Assembly: GCA_038259455.1 (NCBI GenBank)
Contig: JBBSOT010000158.1
Location: 1 to 10,545 of the forward strand
DNA from: CAMYMG01 sp038259455
GTDB lineage: Bacteria; Pseudomonadota; Alphaproteobacteria; Rhizobiales; Rhizobiaceae
Length of the DNA stretch: 10,545 nt
Reading direction: 5' to 3'
Shown here one piece after another: positions 1 through 6,768 of this stretch; the first letter of the stretch is position 1; every line of letters starts with the position of its first letter. The position numbers and the translations under genes were made by a program. The notes beneath the pieces were generated by a model that saw nothing but the letters and a program-made list of their open reading frames with translations, had not been told where the DNA came from and made no database searches.

Positions 1-113
1 GAAACCGACGCCTCGCCAAGGACTTCGAAAACTCCATCGAAAGCGCAACCGCCTGGCTGTTCATGGCGTCCGTACAACTCATCAACCGGAAACTCGCAAG
101 GGCCTGCAATTAA
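1..113 (+). CDS. IS5-family transposase, C-terminal end (partial)
   Basis: The third forward frame is open from the window edge to a TAA at 111-113 and gives 36 residues. They begin NRRLAKDFENSIESATAW and end with an Arg/Leu-rich tail. The pattern RR-x-A-K-D-F-E-N followed by a helix ending in an arginine-rich stretch is the usual C-terminus of IS5-family DDE transposases. In these proteins the final catalytic Glu and the 'AKDFE' helix lie just before the end. Only the last part is present, so neither catalytic integrity nor the IS subgroup can be judged. Its stop codon overlaps the stop codon of the convergent ceramidase-like gene (110-112). I am confident of the family and not of any named element. 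Confidence 0.8.
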   Translation, partial: NRRLAKDFENSIESATAWLFMASVQLINRKLARACN

Positions 114-137
114 ACGATATCATTATGAGTCAGACTC
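1..137 (+). mobile_element. Right end of an IS5-like insertion sequence (partial)
   Basis: The transposase fragment ends at 113. About 14 bases later there is GAGTCAGACTC (127-137), an 11-base palindrome with one central base. Read outward-in from 137 this gives GAGTCTGACTC, which resembles the GAG-starting terminal inverted repeats of some IS5-family groups. I therefore place the IS boundary near 137. The left end is outside the window, so the inverted repeat and target duplication cannot be matched. The boundary is inference. Confidence 0.5.
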
Positions 138-940
138 TGAGCTTCAGGCCGTGAATTCCAAGACTGCTCGCTGTGATAATAGCTGAACGAGAGCCACAAA
201 GAGGCTGCACCGAGTGCGTGCCACACGGCGTGGCCCTGAAGCAGACTCTCGGGGGCACAAACGACGCCATTTTGATCCAGTATCCAGAAGCCGAACGCGA
301 CTGTCGTCGCGAGAACGCCGCCCAAATAGTAGGAGAGCCGCGCGCCGCGTCGCAGCGGGCGTGCAAACGCGAGTTCGACCAGGATGGCAAGGATCAGCAA
401 CACGGCAAAAAGCCAGCGGCGCACCTCGGGTAGGAGGACGAGCACAACGGTCAGCATAATGCACAGCGCGGCATACAAGGCGATTGCGCGCTCATCGGGG
501 ATGCGGCGCCAGCGAGCCAGCGCGCGAACGAGCAGGAACGAGCCGACAAGATACATGCCGAGCACATCGAGAAACTGGCCCCACAATGTGAGTGTGGCGT
601 GCAGCAGCGCCGAGCCAACCCCGACTGTGATTGCCGTCAAACCCAGCACGCGTATCGTCAGCGGGGACATCGCCGACTGCTCTTTGGGCGTGCCAGCGGT
701 GATAATCATCACGAAACCAATAAGCACGTATCCGAAAGATGACCAGCTGTTGGCGGGCTGTAGAACCAGCGCGCCGGTGCGCGGCAACTCGCAGAAGCAC
801 CGCGTCGCGGTACAGGTGGCGGGCTCATAGGCTGCCCAGTTCGGGCCCATTGCCGACAGCGCGGCGACAACGCCGAGCGCAGCCAGCGCTGTGAGCGACA
901 GAGCGCCTGCGATTGATCGCGCAGAGATTTTCGGTGCCAT
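110..940 (-). CDS. Ceramidase-family (CREST) integral membrane hydrolase
   Basis: This is a 276-residue polytopic membrane protein of the alkaline ceramidase / CREST superfamily (Pfam Ceramidase). Visible motifs, in order: CFCE at 48-51, the NSWSS block at 64-68, S110-xxx-H114 followed by D125, and H237-xxx-H241 in the last membrane segment. In this superfamily these Ser, Asp and His residues form a membrane-embedded zinc hydrolase centre. About seven hydrophobic segments are apparent, starting near residues 8-30. The family cleaves N-acyl sphingoid lipids in eukaryotes; the bacterial substrate is not established, but a sphingolipid-containing host would make ceramide plausible. I chose ATG 940 because a GAGGGA ribosome-binding site lies 8 bases before it and the hydrophobic N-terminus starts there; the frame is open upstream to 1039. 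The last eight residues (SLTHNDIV) lie inside the putative IS5 end, so the native C-terminus has probably been replaced. All family motifs remain. Confidence 0.82.
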   Translation of the reverse strand: MAPKISARSIAGALSLTALAALGVVAALSAMGPNWAAYEPATCTATRCFCELPRTGALVLQPANSWSSFGYVLIGFVMIITAGTPKEQSAMSPLTIRVLGLTAITVGVGSALLHATLTLWGQFLDVLGMYLVGSFLLVRALARWRRIPDERAIALYAALCIMLTVVLVLLPEVRRWLFAVLLILAILVELAFARPLRRGARLSYYLGGVLATTVAFGFWILDQNGVVCAPESLLQGHAVWHALGAASLWLSFSYYHSEQSWNSRPEAQSLTHNDIV

Positions 941-1342
941 GCCCGTCCCTCGGATGTTCGCACAGTCGACCAACGAAAACGCGCTTAAATCGAGATGTGC
1001 TGGGCCATGTGGGAAGGCTAACCCGCCCCGCGTCCGCATTCCACCCCCAAGCCGTCCCTTCGGACGCTAGCCCTTCAGCATCCTGGATACACGGGTCCCC
1101 CTACGGACATCGCACTTCAACGCCGCGTCAGCATCCATCCGTTCTCAGGCGGACGCAGCTCTTGATGCTCGCGAGAATGTTCGCGGAATTGCTTTTTCGA
1201 GGGACGGTCGCGTATAGGATCGTCATTCGCAAGGACCCGGTGGAAATCCGGGTGGCTATTCCGGCCGCCAATCCGCCGGACAACGACACGCACCAACTTC
1301 CAGCGCACTATCCTGTGCAATGTGCCCTGTTGTGGATATTCA
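941..1342. other. Intergenic region between divergent ceramidase-like and SulP genes
   Basis: These 402 bases hold no gene I can support; short open frames on both strands lack recognisable products or good ribosome-binding sites. A weak sigma70-like pair faces the SulP gene: TTGCTT (1189-1194) and TATAGG (1213-1218), 18 bases apart. Downstream is a small hairpin, ACCCGG (1235-1240) with CCGGGT (1248-1253), in what would be a leader of over 100 bases. An imperfect dyad CGCGA/TCGCG lies around 1170-1185. All of these are low-confidence readings by eye. Confidence 0.25.
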
Positions 1343-2839
1343 ATGACATTCGATCTTCTCGCCTATCGCCGCCAGTGGTTCACTGACGGCCCTGCCGCCC
1401 GTCGTGACATCCTGGCCGGCATCGTTGTCGCGCTTGCCCTAATTCCCGAGGCAATCGGCTTTTCCATCATTGCAGGTGTCGATCCCAGGGTCGGCCTCTA
1501 TGCTTCGGTGGCGATCGCGATGACAATTGCGCTGATCGGCGGCAGGCCCGGCATGATATCGGCGGCCACCGCCGCTGTGGCGGTGCTCGTCATCCCGCTG
1601 GTGCGCGACCATGGTGTCGAATATCTGTTCGCAGCCACGATCCTGATGGGTCTGATCCAGATCATTGCCGGCGCGCTGCGGCTCGATCTCGTCATGCAGT
1701 TCGTGTCCCGGTCGGTCATCACTGGCTTTGTCAACGCGCTCGCAATCCTGATCTTCATGGCGCAGCTGCCGCAGCTCACCAACGTTGGCTGGCAGACCTA
1801 CGCCATGGTCGCCGGCGGCCTCGCGATCATCTACGGCTTCCCCCGCCTCAACAAAACCCTGCCATCGCCACTGGTCGCGATCCTGGTCCTGAGCGCGATC
1901 AGCATCGGTCTGGGTTTGCCAGTCAACACGGTCGGCGACATGGGCAAGCTGCCCGAAGGACTTCCGAGCCTCGTTCTGCCGCAGGTGCCGCTAACGCTCG
2001 ACACGCTGCGCATCATCCTTCCCTACTCGCTGACCATGGCCGCAGTCGGCCTGCTGGAGTCGCTGCTGACCGCGCAGATCGTCGACGACATGACCGACAC
2101 GGACAGCAACAAGCGCCGGGAATGCGCTGGCCAGGGCGGCTCGAACATCGTGTCGGCGCTGTTCTGTGGCATGGGCGGCTGCGCCATGATCGGACAGTCC
2201 GTCATCAACGTGACCTCCGGCGGGCGCGGGCGGCTGTCGACCTTCGTCGCCGGCGCCTTCCTGCTGTTCCTGCTGGCCGTTCTCGGCCCCTATGTCGGAC
2301 GCGTGCCGATGCCGGCGCTGGTGGCGGTGATGATCATGGTTTCGATCGGCACCTTCAGCTGGAACTCGGTTCCGAATTTGCGCCGTCATCCGCCAACATC
2401 GTCCGTGGTCATGCTCACCACCGTCGTTGTCGTCGTCGCCACTAGCGACCTGTCGCTTGGCGTTCTCGCGGGTGTGCTGCTTTCGGGCATCTTCTTCGCC
2501 GGTAAGGTGCAGCGCATGTTTTCGGTCGAGCGCGAGGTGACAAGCGATGGTGAAAGCGCGACCTATCGCGTTGCGGGCGAGATCTTCTTCGCCTCCGTCG
2601 AGCGCTTCACCAAGGCATTCCAGGCCGAAGACAGCGCGCGGCGGGTGCGCATCGACGTCACCGGCGCACACTTCTGGGACATCTCCGGAGTCGGAGCGCT
2701 CGACAAGATCGTCGCGCGCCTGCGGCGGGATGGGCGCGAGGTCGAGGTGATCGGCTACAACCGCGCCAGCGCCGACATCATCGACCGCTTCGCCCTCCAC
2801 GACAAAACGGGTGTCGAAATGGGGCTTGCTCCGCACTGA
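1343..2839 (+). CDS. SulP-family anion transporter with C-terminal STAS domain
   Basis: This 498-residue inner-membrane transporter belongs to the SulP/SLC26 family. The N-terminal signature is clear: a conserved ARRDILAGI block, then ALIPEAIGFSIIAGVDP and VGLYAS. A GGCAMIGQSVINVTSGGRGR segment follows near residues 275-295. Roughly 10-14 hydrophobic segments run to about residue 390. A cytoplasmic STAS domain (about 400-490) contains the DVTGAHFWDISGVGAL motif. Family members carry sulfate, bicarbonate, dicarboxylates or other anions with Na+ or H+; substrate cannot be read from sequence. The GGCAMIGQ/NVTSGGRGR type is common among uncharacterised bacterial 'sulfate permeases'. I chose ATG 1343 because the conserved SulP N-terminus begins just after it; an in-frame GTG at 1322 would add only seven residues, and neither has a strong ribosome-binding site. 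The gene stands alone and converges on the recombinase. Confidence 0.9.
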   Translation: MTFDLLAYRRQWFTDGPAARRDILAGIVVALALIPEAIGFSIIAGVDPRVGLYASVAIAMTIALIGGRPGMISAATAAVAVLVIPLVRDHGVEYLFAATILMGLIQIIAGALRLDLVMQFVSRSVITGFVNALAILIFMAQLPQLTNVGWQTYAMVAGGLAIIYGFPRLNKTLPSPLVAILVLSAISIGLGLPVNTVGDMGKLPEGLPSLVLPQVPLTLDTLRIILPYSLTMAAVGLLESLLTAQIVDDMTDTDSNKRRECAGQGGSNIVSALFCGMGGCAMIGQSVINVTSGGRGRLSTFVAGAFLLFLLAVLGPYVGRVPMPALVAVMIMVSIGTFSWNSVPNLRRHPPTSSVVMLTTVVVVVATSDLSLGVLAGVLLSGIFFAGKVQRMFSVEREVTSDGESATYRVAGEIFFASVERFTKAFQAEDSARRVRIDVTGAHFWDISGVGALDKIVARLRRDGREVEVIGYNRASADIIDRFALHDKTGVEMGLAPH

Positions 2840-2918
2840 GTTTGTGAAGACCAGCACCGGAACGGCGACCGAAGCAGCCTGTTGAATACGCATGAATGAG
2901 GCCAACGGGTGCTGGCCA

Positions 2919-2937
2919 GTCTTGCACCGTGCAAGAC
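2919..2937. terminator. Perfect 8-bp hairpin between convergent genes, possible bidirectional terminator
   Basis: GTCTTGCA (2919-2926) pairs perfectly with TGCAAGAC (2930-2937) around a CCG loop. After one mismatch two further C-G pairs extend the stem. It sits between the SulP stop (2839) and the recombinase stop (2948), where a terminator for both strands would be expected. There is no T-tract on either side, so intrinsic termination would be weak; a protein-binding dyad is an alternative. Confidence 0.4.
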
Positions 2938-2947
2938 CGGATCAGCG

Positions 2948-3529
2948 TCACGTGGTAGCCGGCTGCCGCGCCAAAGTGCGATAGATGGTCGGCCGTGACA
3001 CCTTGAACACCTCCGACAGGTCGCTGATCGAATAGTCACCGGTGTCGAACATCCGGCGCAGCTCCTTGCTCTGCATCCGAGACAGCTTCGGCTGCTTGCC
3101 CTTCAGCTTTCCCTTCGCCTTGGCCACCGCCATGCCTTCGCGCGTGCGCATGCGGATCAGATCGCTTTCGAACTCGGCGAAGGTCGCGAGGATGTTGAAG
3201 AACATCTTACCCATCGGGTCGGTGGGATCGTGGACGGTCGAACCCAGCTGCAGCTTTACGTCCCGCTTCATCAGCTCATCGGCAATGCCGCGTGCGTCAG
3301 GGACTGAACGGGCGAGCCGATCAAGCTTCGGGACCACCAGCGTGTCGCCAGCGCGGACCGCGGCGAGCGCTTGATCGAGGCCAGGCCGCAGCCGATTGGT
3401 GCCAGTCAAACCGTGATCGGTGTAAATGCGATCCTCAGTCACGCCGAGCTTCAGCAGCGCCTCGCGCTGGACCGTTAGGTCCTGCTTATCCGTAGAGCAG
3501 CGTGCATAGCCGATGGCGATCCCAGTCAT
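2948..3529 (-). CDS. Serine recombinase (Tn3 resolvase / DNA invertase type)
   Basis: This 193-residue small serine recombinase appears complete. The N-terminal catalytic domain shows GYARCST with nucleophile Ser12 and Arg10. It also has the LDRLARS motif with Arg71 and Arg74, and the long E-helix segment FAEFESDLIRMRTREGM (about 117-133). A linker KAKGKLKGK leads to a C-terminal helix-turn-helix (about 147-188) with ISDLSEVFKVSRPTIYRTL. These proteins cut and rejoin DNA through a Ser-phosphate intermediate, resolving transposon cointegrates or inverting segments. No Tn3 transposase, terminal repeat or invertible cassette is visible beside it, so it is an orphan here and may be a remnant of a lost transposon. 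The start at 3529 fits the family, though the ribosome-binding site (GGATTAG, close to the ATG) is weak. Resolvase and invertase cannot be told apart from sequence alone. Confidence 0.9.
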   Translation of the reverse strand: MTGIAIGYARCSTDKQDLTVQREALLKLGVTEDRIYTDHGLTGTNRLRPGLDQALAAVRAGDTLVVPKLDRLARSVPDARGIADELMKRDVKLQLGSTVHDPTDPMGKMFFNILATFAEFESDLIRMRTREGMAVAKAKGKLKGKQPKLSRMQSKELRRMFDTGDYSISDLSEVFKVSRPTIYRTLARQPATT

Positions 3530-3585
3530 AGTCTAATCCGTACGTTTAGCCGCCCTTCAATGCAAACATCATCGTACCACTGATA

Positions 3586-3626
3586 TGAGACTCGCGTCTC
3601 AGGAGCGTTGTCGGTCTCAAATTTGA
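3586..3626. promoter_or_regulatory. Palindrome cluster upstream of the recombinase, candidate res/operator site
   Basis: TGAGAC-TCGC-GTCTCA (3586-3601) is an inverted repeat. A second GTCTCA (3614-3619) follows 18 bases after the first, and TCAAATTTGA (3617-3626) is a perfect 10-base palindrome. All lie 57-97 bases upstream of the recombinase start, where Tn3-family resolvases normally have their recombination and autoregulation site. The spacing does not match a classical three-subsite res as far as I can see, so the assignment is tentative. Confidence 0.25.
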
Positions 3627-3777
3627 AGCAGCAAGGCGGCGAACGCAAGCCGATCCCCTATCGTTCACGATCAGCGGACCGCGTCTGCCCCCTGATGCGC
3701 ATAGCCGGCTAGAAGGCAGGGTAGTCGATATTTGGGCTGCAGAAGCAAAGGGTGCACACAAGGCCTCCAATCATCGT

Positions 3778-4593
3778 TTAACTATTCGACCTTGCTGCCG
3801 CTGATTGAGACGCACGCCAACGTGTGACAAACGCAATGACCACCACCAGCAACATGCATCCGATGCCAAGGAGGGAAAAGGTTGCAGCTTCCAGCTCGTA
3901 ACGCGGCGCGGCTTTTGTCACTAAAGCATAGCCGGCCATACCAAATGATAGAGCGACAACCACCCAGCCAACGCCACGGCGGTACTTCCGTGCACGGCCC
4001 ATGTCTTCATGATGAGCGATGAGACGCGTTACTATCAAGCTATCGGCCGTGTCCGTCAGAATCATGCCTCCGGCGAAGGCAGCGGCAACCCAGATTGCGC
4101 CCGTGATGCCATTTTCCGCGGCCGCCGCCGCGCCCCAGGCTGCTGCCTGTGTCGCTGTATCGAAAACCATGCCGAAGATCATTCCGACGAACACCACTGC
4201 AAGCGGGTGCGAGCTTGATCTGAGGAAACGCGGCACCAGTGCGACGCGCCAGCCAACCGGCCGGTACTCCTGACTTCGAAGGGCATTCAGGTTGAGAATG
4301 CCGACAGCCAACAAAAGGCCGATAACTGCCCAATCGACAGCGCTGAGAACCCATTCGGGAATAGTCATTGTCCCCGCAACCAATGCGACGCCGATTGCGA
4401 CCACCGCAACCGACAGGCTGTGGCCAACAGCGAACAGAGCCCCGGTCCATCGCGCCCAGGCAGGCCTTTCATCGACGGCACGGAAGGTCAGATTGTCGAT
4501 GACCACAATATGGTCAGGATCGAGCCCGTGCCGCAAACCGAGCAGAAAGATCAGGAAAAGCGCCATGAAGTCATTGGTAGCTATCATTGTCAT
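3778..4593 (-). CDS. NiCoT-family nickel/cobalt (transition metal) permease
   Basis: This 271-residue inner-membrane protein matches the NiCoT (HoxN/NixA) family. It has the signature RHGLDPDH (H22-x4-D27-H28) in the first membrane segment, then VGHSLSV (56-62), FDTATQ (144-149; LGFDTATE in typical members) and GMILTDTADSL (176-186). About seven or eight hydrophobic segments are seen. NiCoT proteins take up Ni2+ and/or Co2+ with high affinity; the first helix motif is essential in characterised members. It is shorter than most NiCoTs (usually over 300 residues), and the Glu of the DTATE motif is Gln here, so selectivity may differ. ATG 4593 is chosen because it overlaps the stop of the preceding DUF1289 gene (ATGA), which implies translational coupling; ATG 4587 is an alternative. 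It is the last gene of the five-gene leftward operon. Confidence 0.85.
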   Translation of the reverse strand: MTMIATNDFMALFLIFLLGLRHGLDPDHIVVIDNLTFRAVDERPAWARWTGALFAVGHSLSVAVVAIGVALVAGTMTIPEWVLSAVDWAVIGLLLAVGILNLNALRSQEYRPVGWRVALVPRFLRSSSHPLAVVFVGMIFGMVFDTATQAAAWGAAAAAENGITGAIWVAAAFAGGMILTDTADSLIVTRLIAHHEDMGRARKYRRGVGWVVVALSFGMAGYALVTKAAPRYELEAATFSLLGIGCMLLVVVIAFVTRWRASQSAAARSNS

Positions 4594-4772
4594 TTGGTTT
4601 GCTCGCGCTGTGCCAATCGCGAAAGTCGGCGCGGCAGATCGGTAGAGATGCGTTTCAGAGCAAAGGGCTGAGCCTTCTTCCACGCCCGGCATTCGGCCAA
4701 CGTCCGGCCACACCCGACGCACCAACCGGTTGCTGCATCGAACACACAGACGTCGATGCAGGGGGACTTCAT
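4590..4772 (-). CDS. DUF1289 family small four-cysteine protein
   Basis: This is a 60-residue cytoplasmic protein. It begins MKSPCIDVCVFD and has the DUF1289 cysteine pattern C5-x3-C9-x8-C18-x2-C21, followed by GRTLAEC and a conserved Trp (W31). The arrangement suggests a small zinc- or iron-binding knuckle. The biochemical function of DUF1289 is unknown; its members are widespread in Proteobacteria. ATG 4772 is chosen because it overlaps the WD40 gene stop (ATGA) and the family motif starts at residue 4; the frame is open further upstream but there it only shadows the WD40 gene. Its stop overlaps the NiCoT start. A Cys4 protein inside a metal operon could be a metal buffer or carrier, or a regulatory partner; that is inference. 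Confidence 0.85.
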   Translation of the reverse strand: MKSPCIDVCVFDAATGWCVGCGRTLAECRAWKKAQPFALKRISTDLPRRLSRLAQREQTK

Positions 4773-5800
4773 GCCCGTACCCGCATGTCGAGCAGCCCGG
4801 CGCCGCCATCCTCGTCGCCCCACGCAAGCATCGTGCCCGCATCGTTCCATGCGAGCGCGCTAATGCCGGCACTTCCTGGCTCGTCGACAAACACGAAGTG
4901 GTCGTCGTCGATCCTCGCAAGAACAACGGCGCCATCAGCATAGCCGACCGCGAGTACATCCTCGACCGGATGAAACGCGACCATTGTCACCAGCGCTCCA
5001 CGTGCGCCGGTCAAATGGGGCTTGCGTCCCATCGGCCCGGTCTTGCCATCGAATGGCCATAGGATCACCCGCGCATCGCCGCTGGTCGCTAGCCATTTGG
5101 CACGCCTGTCCCATGAAAAGCTGCGCGTTTTGGCGCGATAGCCGCTCATCGCCATGTCGGCACCGATTGGCAGGCGCCATCCGTGCAGGCCAAGTTCCTG
5201 GGTCGCGGTGACGAGATAGCCACAATCCGGGCTGAGCGTGCAAGCGAGGTGAGAACCTGCCCATTTCAGCGCAACCCTGCTGCTCGCTGCCGCCCTGGGG
5301 TAAAGCAGTGCGGCACCACCATAATGCGACACCGCGAGCCGGAGACCTTTTGCATCGAGCGCGATGCCGCCGACCGTGGAGGGAAAGGTGTAGGCGTGCG
5401 ATGGTCGAACTGCGCCGGTTAACCATACCGTGGCTGTTGTCCCGGCTGCCGCGACGAACAGTTTCGATCGCGCACTGGCAACGATGCTGCCGACCCAGTC
5501 GCGCCCGAAAGCGCCCAACTCGGTGATTGTCGCGTCGACACCAACGCGCAGCACTCGGCCATCGTCGCCACCTGTAAGTACGGCGGCGCCATCGGGGTGC
5601 CGCGCCGCCGACAGGATCGCGCCGCCATGGGCATCGACCCGGGCGCGTTCGCCCTGCAAAGTGGCAAACCGCACCGAGCCATCGCCGAGCGCGAAGGCTG
5701 CTTCGTCTTGGAGCCAGACCACGGCCGAAACCGGCGCACCCGGTGCCAGTCGCTTGCCATGGGTAAAGACCAGCGGAACCTGTTCGATCACGTCCGACAT
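4769..5800 (-). CDS. WD40-repeat beta-propeller protein
   Basis: This 343-residue protein is made of about seven or eight degenerate WD40-like repeats. Examples are AVVWLQDEAAFALGDGSVR (27-45), a repeat at 61-88 ending GGDDGRVLRVG, ATVWL near 123, RSFSWDRRAKWLATSGDAR (226-244) followed by VILWPF, VTMVAFHPVEDVLAVGYADG (271-290), and a final repeat ending LLDM. There is no signal peptide or membrane segment, so it should be a cytoplasmic propeller acting as a protein-interaction platform. No enzymatic motif is seen. The start ATG at 5800 overlaps the GTPase stop (TGATG), and its own stop overlaps the DUF1289 start. The context, between a COG0523 metallochaperone GTPase and metal-related proteins, suggests a scaffold or client-recognition role in metal delivery; the exact job is unknown. 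Confidence 0.82.
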   Translation of the reverse strand: MSDVIEQVPLVFTHGKRLAPGAPVSAVVWLQDEAAFALGDGSVRFATLQGERARVDAHGGAILSAARHPDGAAVLTGGDDGRVLRVGVDATITELGAFGRDWVGSIVASARSKLFVAAAGTTATVWLTGAVRPSHAYTFPSTVGGIALDAKGLRLAVSHYGGAALLYPRAAASSRVALKWAGSHLACTLSPDCGYLVTATQELGLHGWRLPIGADMAMSGYRAKTRSFSWDRRAKWLATSGDARVILWPFDGKTGPMGRKPHLTGARGALVTMVAFHPVEDVLAVGYADGAVVLARIDDDHFVFVDEPGSAGISALAWNDAGTMLAWGDEDGGAGLLDMRVRA

Positions 5801-6768
5801 CAGGCGGCGCAGGCCATGAACCCTTCGGCGAGTGCCGCTTGATCGAGATTGCGGCCGATGAACACCAGACGGCTGAGACGCGCTTCGTCAGCCTTCCACG
5901 GTTGCTGCGAATCGCCATCGAGAAGCATATGGACCCCCTGAACGACGAAGCGATCCGGGTCGTTGTTAAAGGCAATGATCCCTTTCAACCGCAGGATGTC
6001 CACACCCTGCACGGCAACCAGCTTTCGCAGCCATGTGTTGAAGCGCTCGGGATCAAGCGGCGCCTCCGAACGCACCGAAACGCTGGTGATGGTATCGTCA
6101 TGCTCGTGATCGTCTTCGCCAAGAAAGTCGGGTTCGATCTCAAGAATCCGGTCAAGATCGAACGCCCGGCGCTCGAGCACTTCAGCCAATGGCACCTCGC
6201 AACGCACCGTTTCATGGACGCGCGCCTGGCCATTGATTTTGCGAATGCGCTGGCGGACCTCCTCAAGCTCCTGCGGCGACACGAGATCCGTCTTGTTGAG
6301 CAGGATCACATCGGCGAAGGCGATCTGTTCTTCGGCTTCATGGCTGTCAGCCAGCCGCAAACCTAGATGCCTCGCGTCGACCACGGTGACGATCGCATCG
6401 AGCACCGAACGCGCGCTCACATCGTCATCGACAAAGAAGGTCTGCGCAACCGGCGCCGGGTCCGCAAGCCCGGTTGTCTCGATAATGATGGCATCGAACT
6501 TGTCGCGGCGTTTCATCAGCCCTTCGATAATACGGATAAGATCACCCCGTACCGTGCAGCAGATGCAGCCATTGTTCATTTCAAAAACTTCTTCATCGGC
6601 ATCGACGATGAGGTCGCTGTCTATGCCAATCTCACCGAATTCGTTAACGATGACCGCGTAGCGACGGCCATGGGGCTCAGTCAGGATCCGGTTCAGAAGG
6701 GTTGTCTTGCCGGCGCCGAGATAGCCGGTGAGGACCGTAACAGGGATGCGTGTATCGAGGTCAGTCAT
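5800..6768 (-). CDS. COG0523 (CobW-like) metallochaperone GTPase
   Basis: This is a 322-residue G3E-family P-loop GTPase of the CobW/COG0523 group. The Walker A is GYLGAGKT (15-22). The switch region reads VNEFGEIGID, the metal-binding CxCC motif is C68-I-C70-C71, and ETTG (97-100) and NKTD (158-161, base recognition) follow. A short acidic/His stretch DDHEHDD lies at 219-225. A CobW C-terminal domain covers about 228-320. Such proteins hand metals (Zn, Co and others) to client enzymes using GTP, and a subset is controlled by Zur. ATG 6768 is chosen because it overlaps the stop of the Fur-family gene (ATGA), has AAGGAT a few bases upstream, and is followed directly by the family N-terminus; the frame is open further upstream without similarity. 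Its stop overlaps the WD40 start. The metal specificity is not readable. Confidence 0.93.
   Translation of the reverse strand: MTDLDTRIPVTVLTGYLGAGKTTLLNRILTEPHGRRYAVIVNEFGEIGIDSDLIVDADEEVFEMNNGCICCTVRGDLIRIIEGLMKRRDKFDAIIIETTGLADPAPVAQTFFVDDDVSARSVLDAIVTVVDARHLGLRLADSHEAEEQIAFADVILLNKTDLVSPQELEEVRQRIRKINGQARVHETVRCEVPLAEVLERRAFDLDRILEIEPDFLGEDDHEHDDTITSVSVRSEAPLDPERFNTWLRKLVAVQGVDILRLKGIIAFNNDPDRFVVQGVHMLLDGDSQQPWKADEARLSRLVFIGRNLDQAALAEGFMACAA

Noticed and set aside
384..830. A 148-residue plus-strand frame opposite the ceramidase-like gene
   Set aside because: Ser/Thr/Arg-rich antisense shadow; the opposite strand has conserved catalytic motifs.
1117..1320. A 67-residue minus-strand frame in the spacer before the SulP gene
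   Set aside because: Arg-rich, no start signal and no family; not enough to call a gene.
1991..2905. A 304-residue minus-strand open frame opposite the SulP gene
   Set aside because: It is the antisense shadow of a clear SulP transporter, with biased composition (many His, Asp, Gln, Arg) and no recognisable domain.
3546..3770. A 74-residue minus-strand frame upstream of the recombinase
   Set aside because: No ribosome-binding site, no recognisable motif, and composition typical of GC-rich noise.
4594..4959. N-terminal extension of the NiCoT frame up to 4959
   Set aside because: It overlaps the DUF1289 and WD40 genes completely, has no membrane or NiCoT features, and the ATGA overlap at 4593 gives a proper start.
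4935..5975. A 346-residue minus-strand open frame overlapping the WD40 gene in another frame
   Set aside because: Arg/Trp/Gly-rich shifted-frame translation; the WD40 frame has repeats and fits the stop-start overlaps on both sides.
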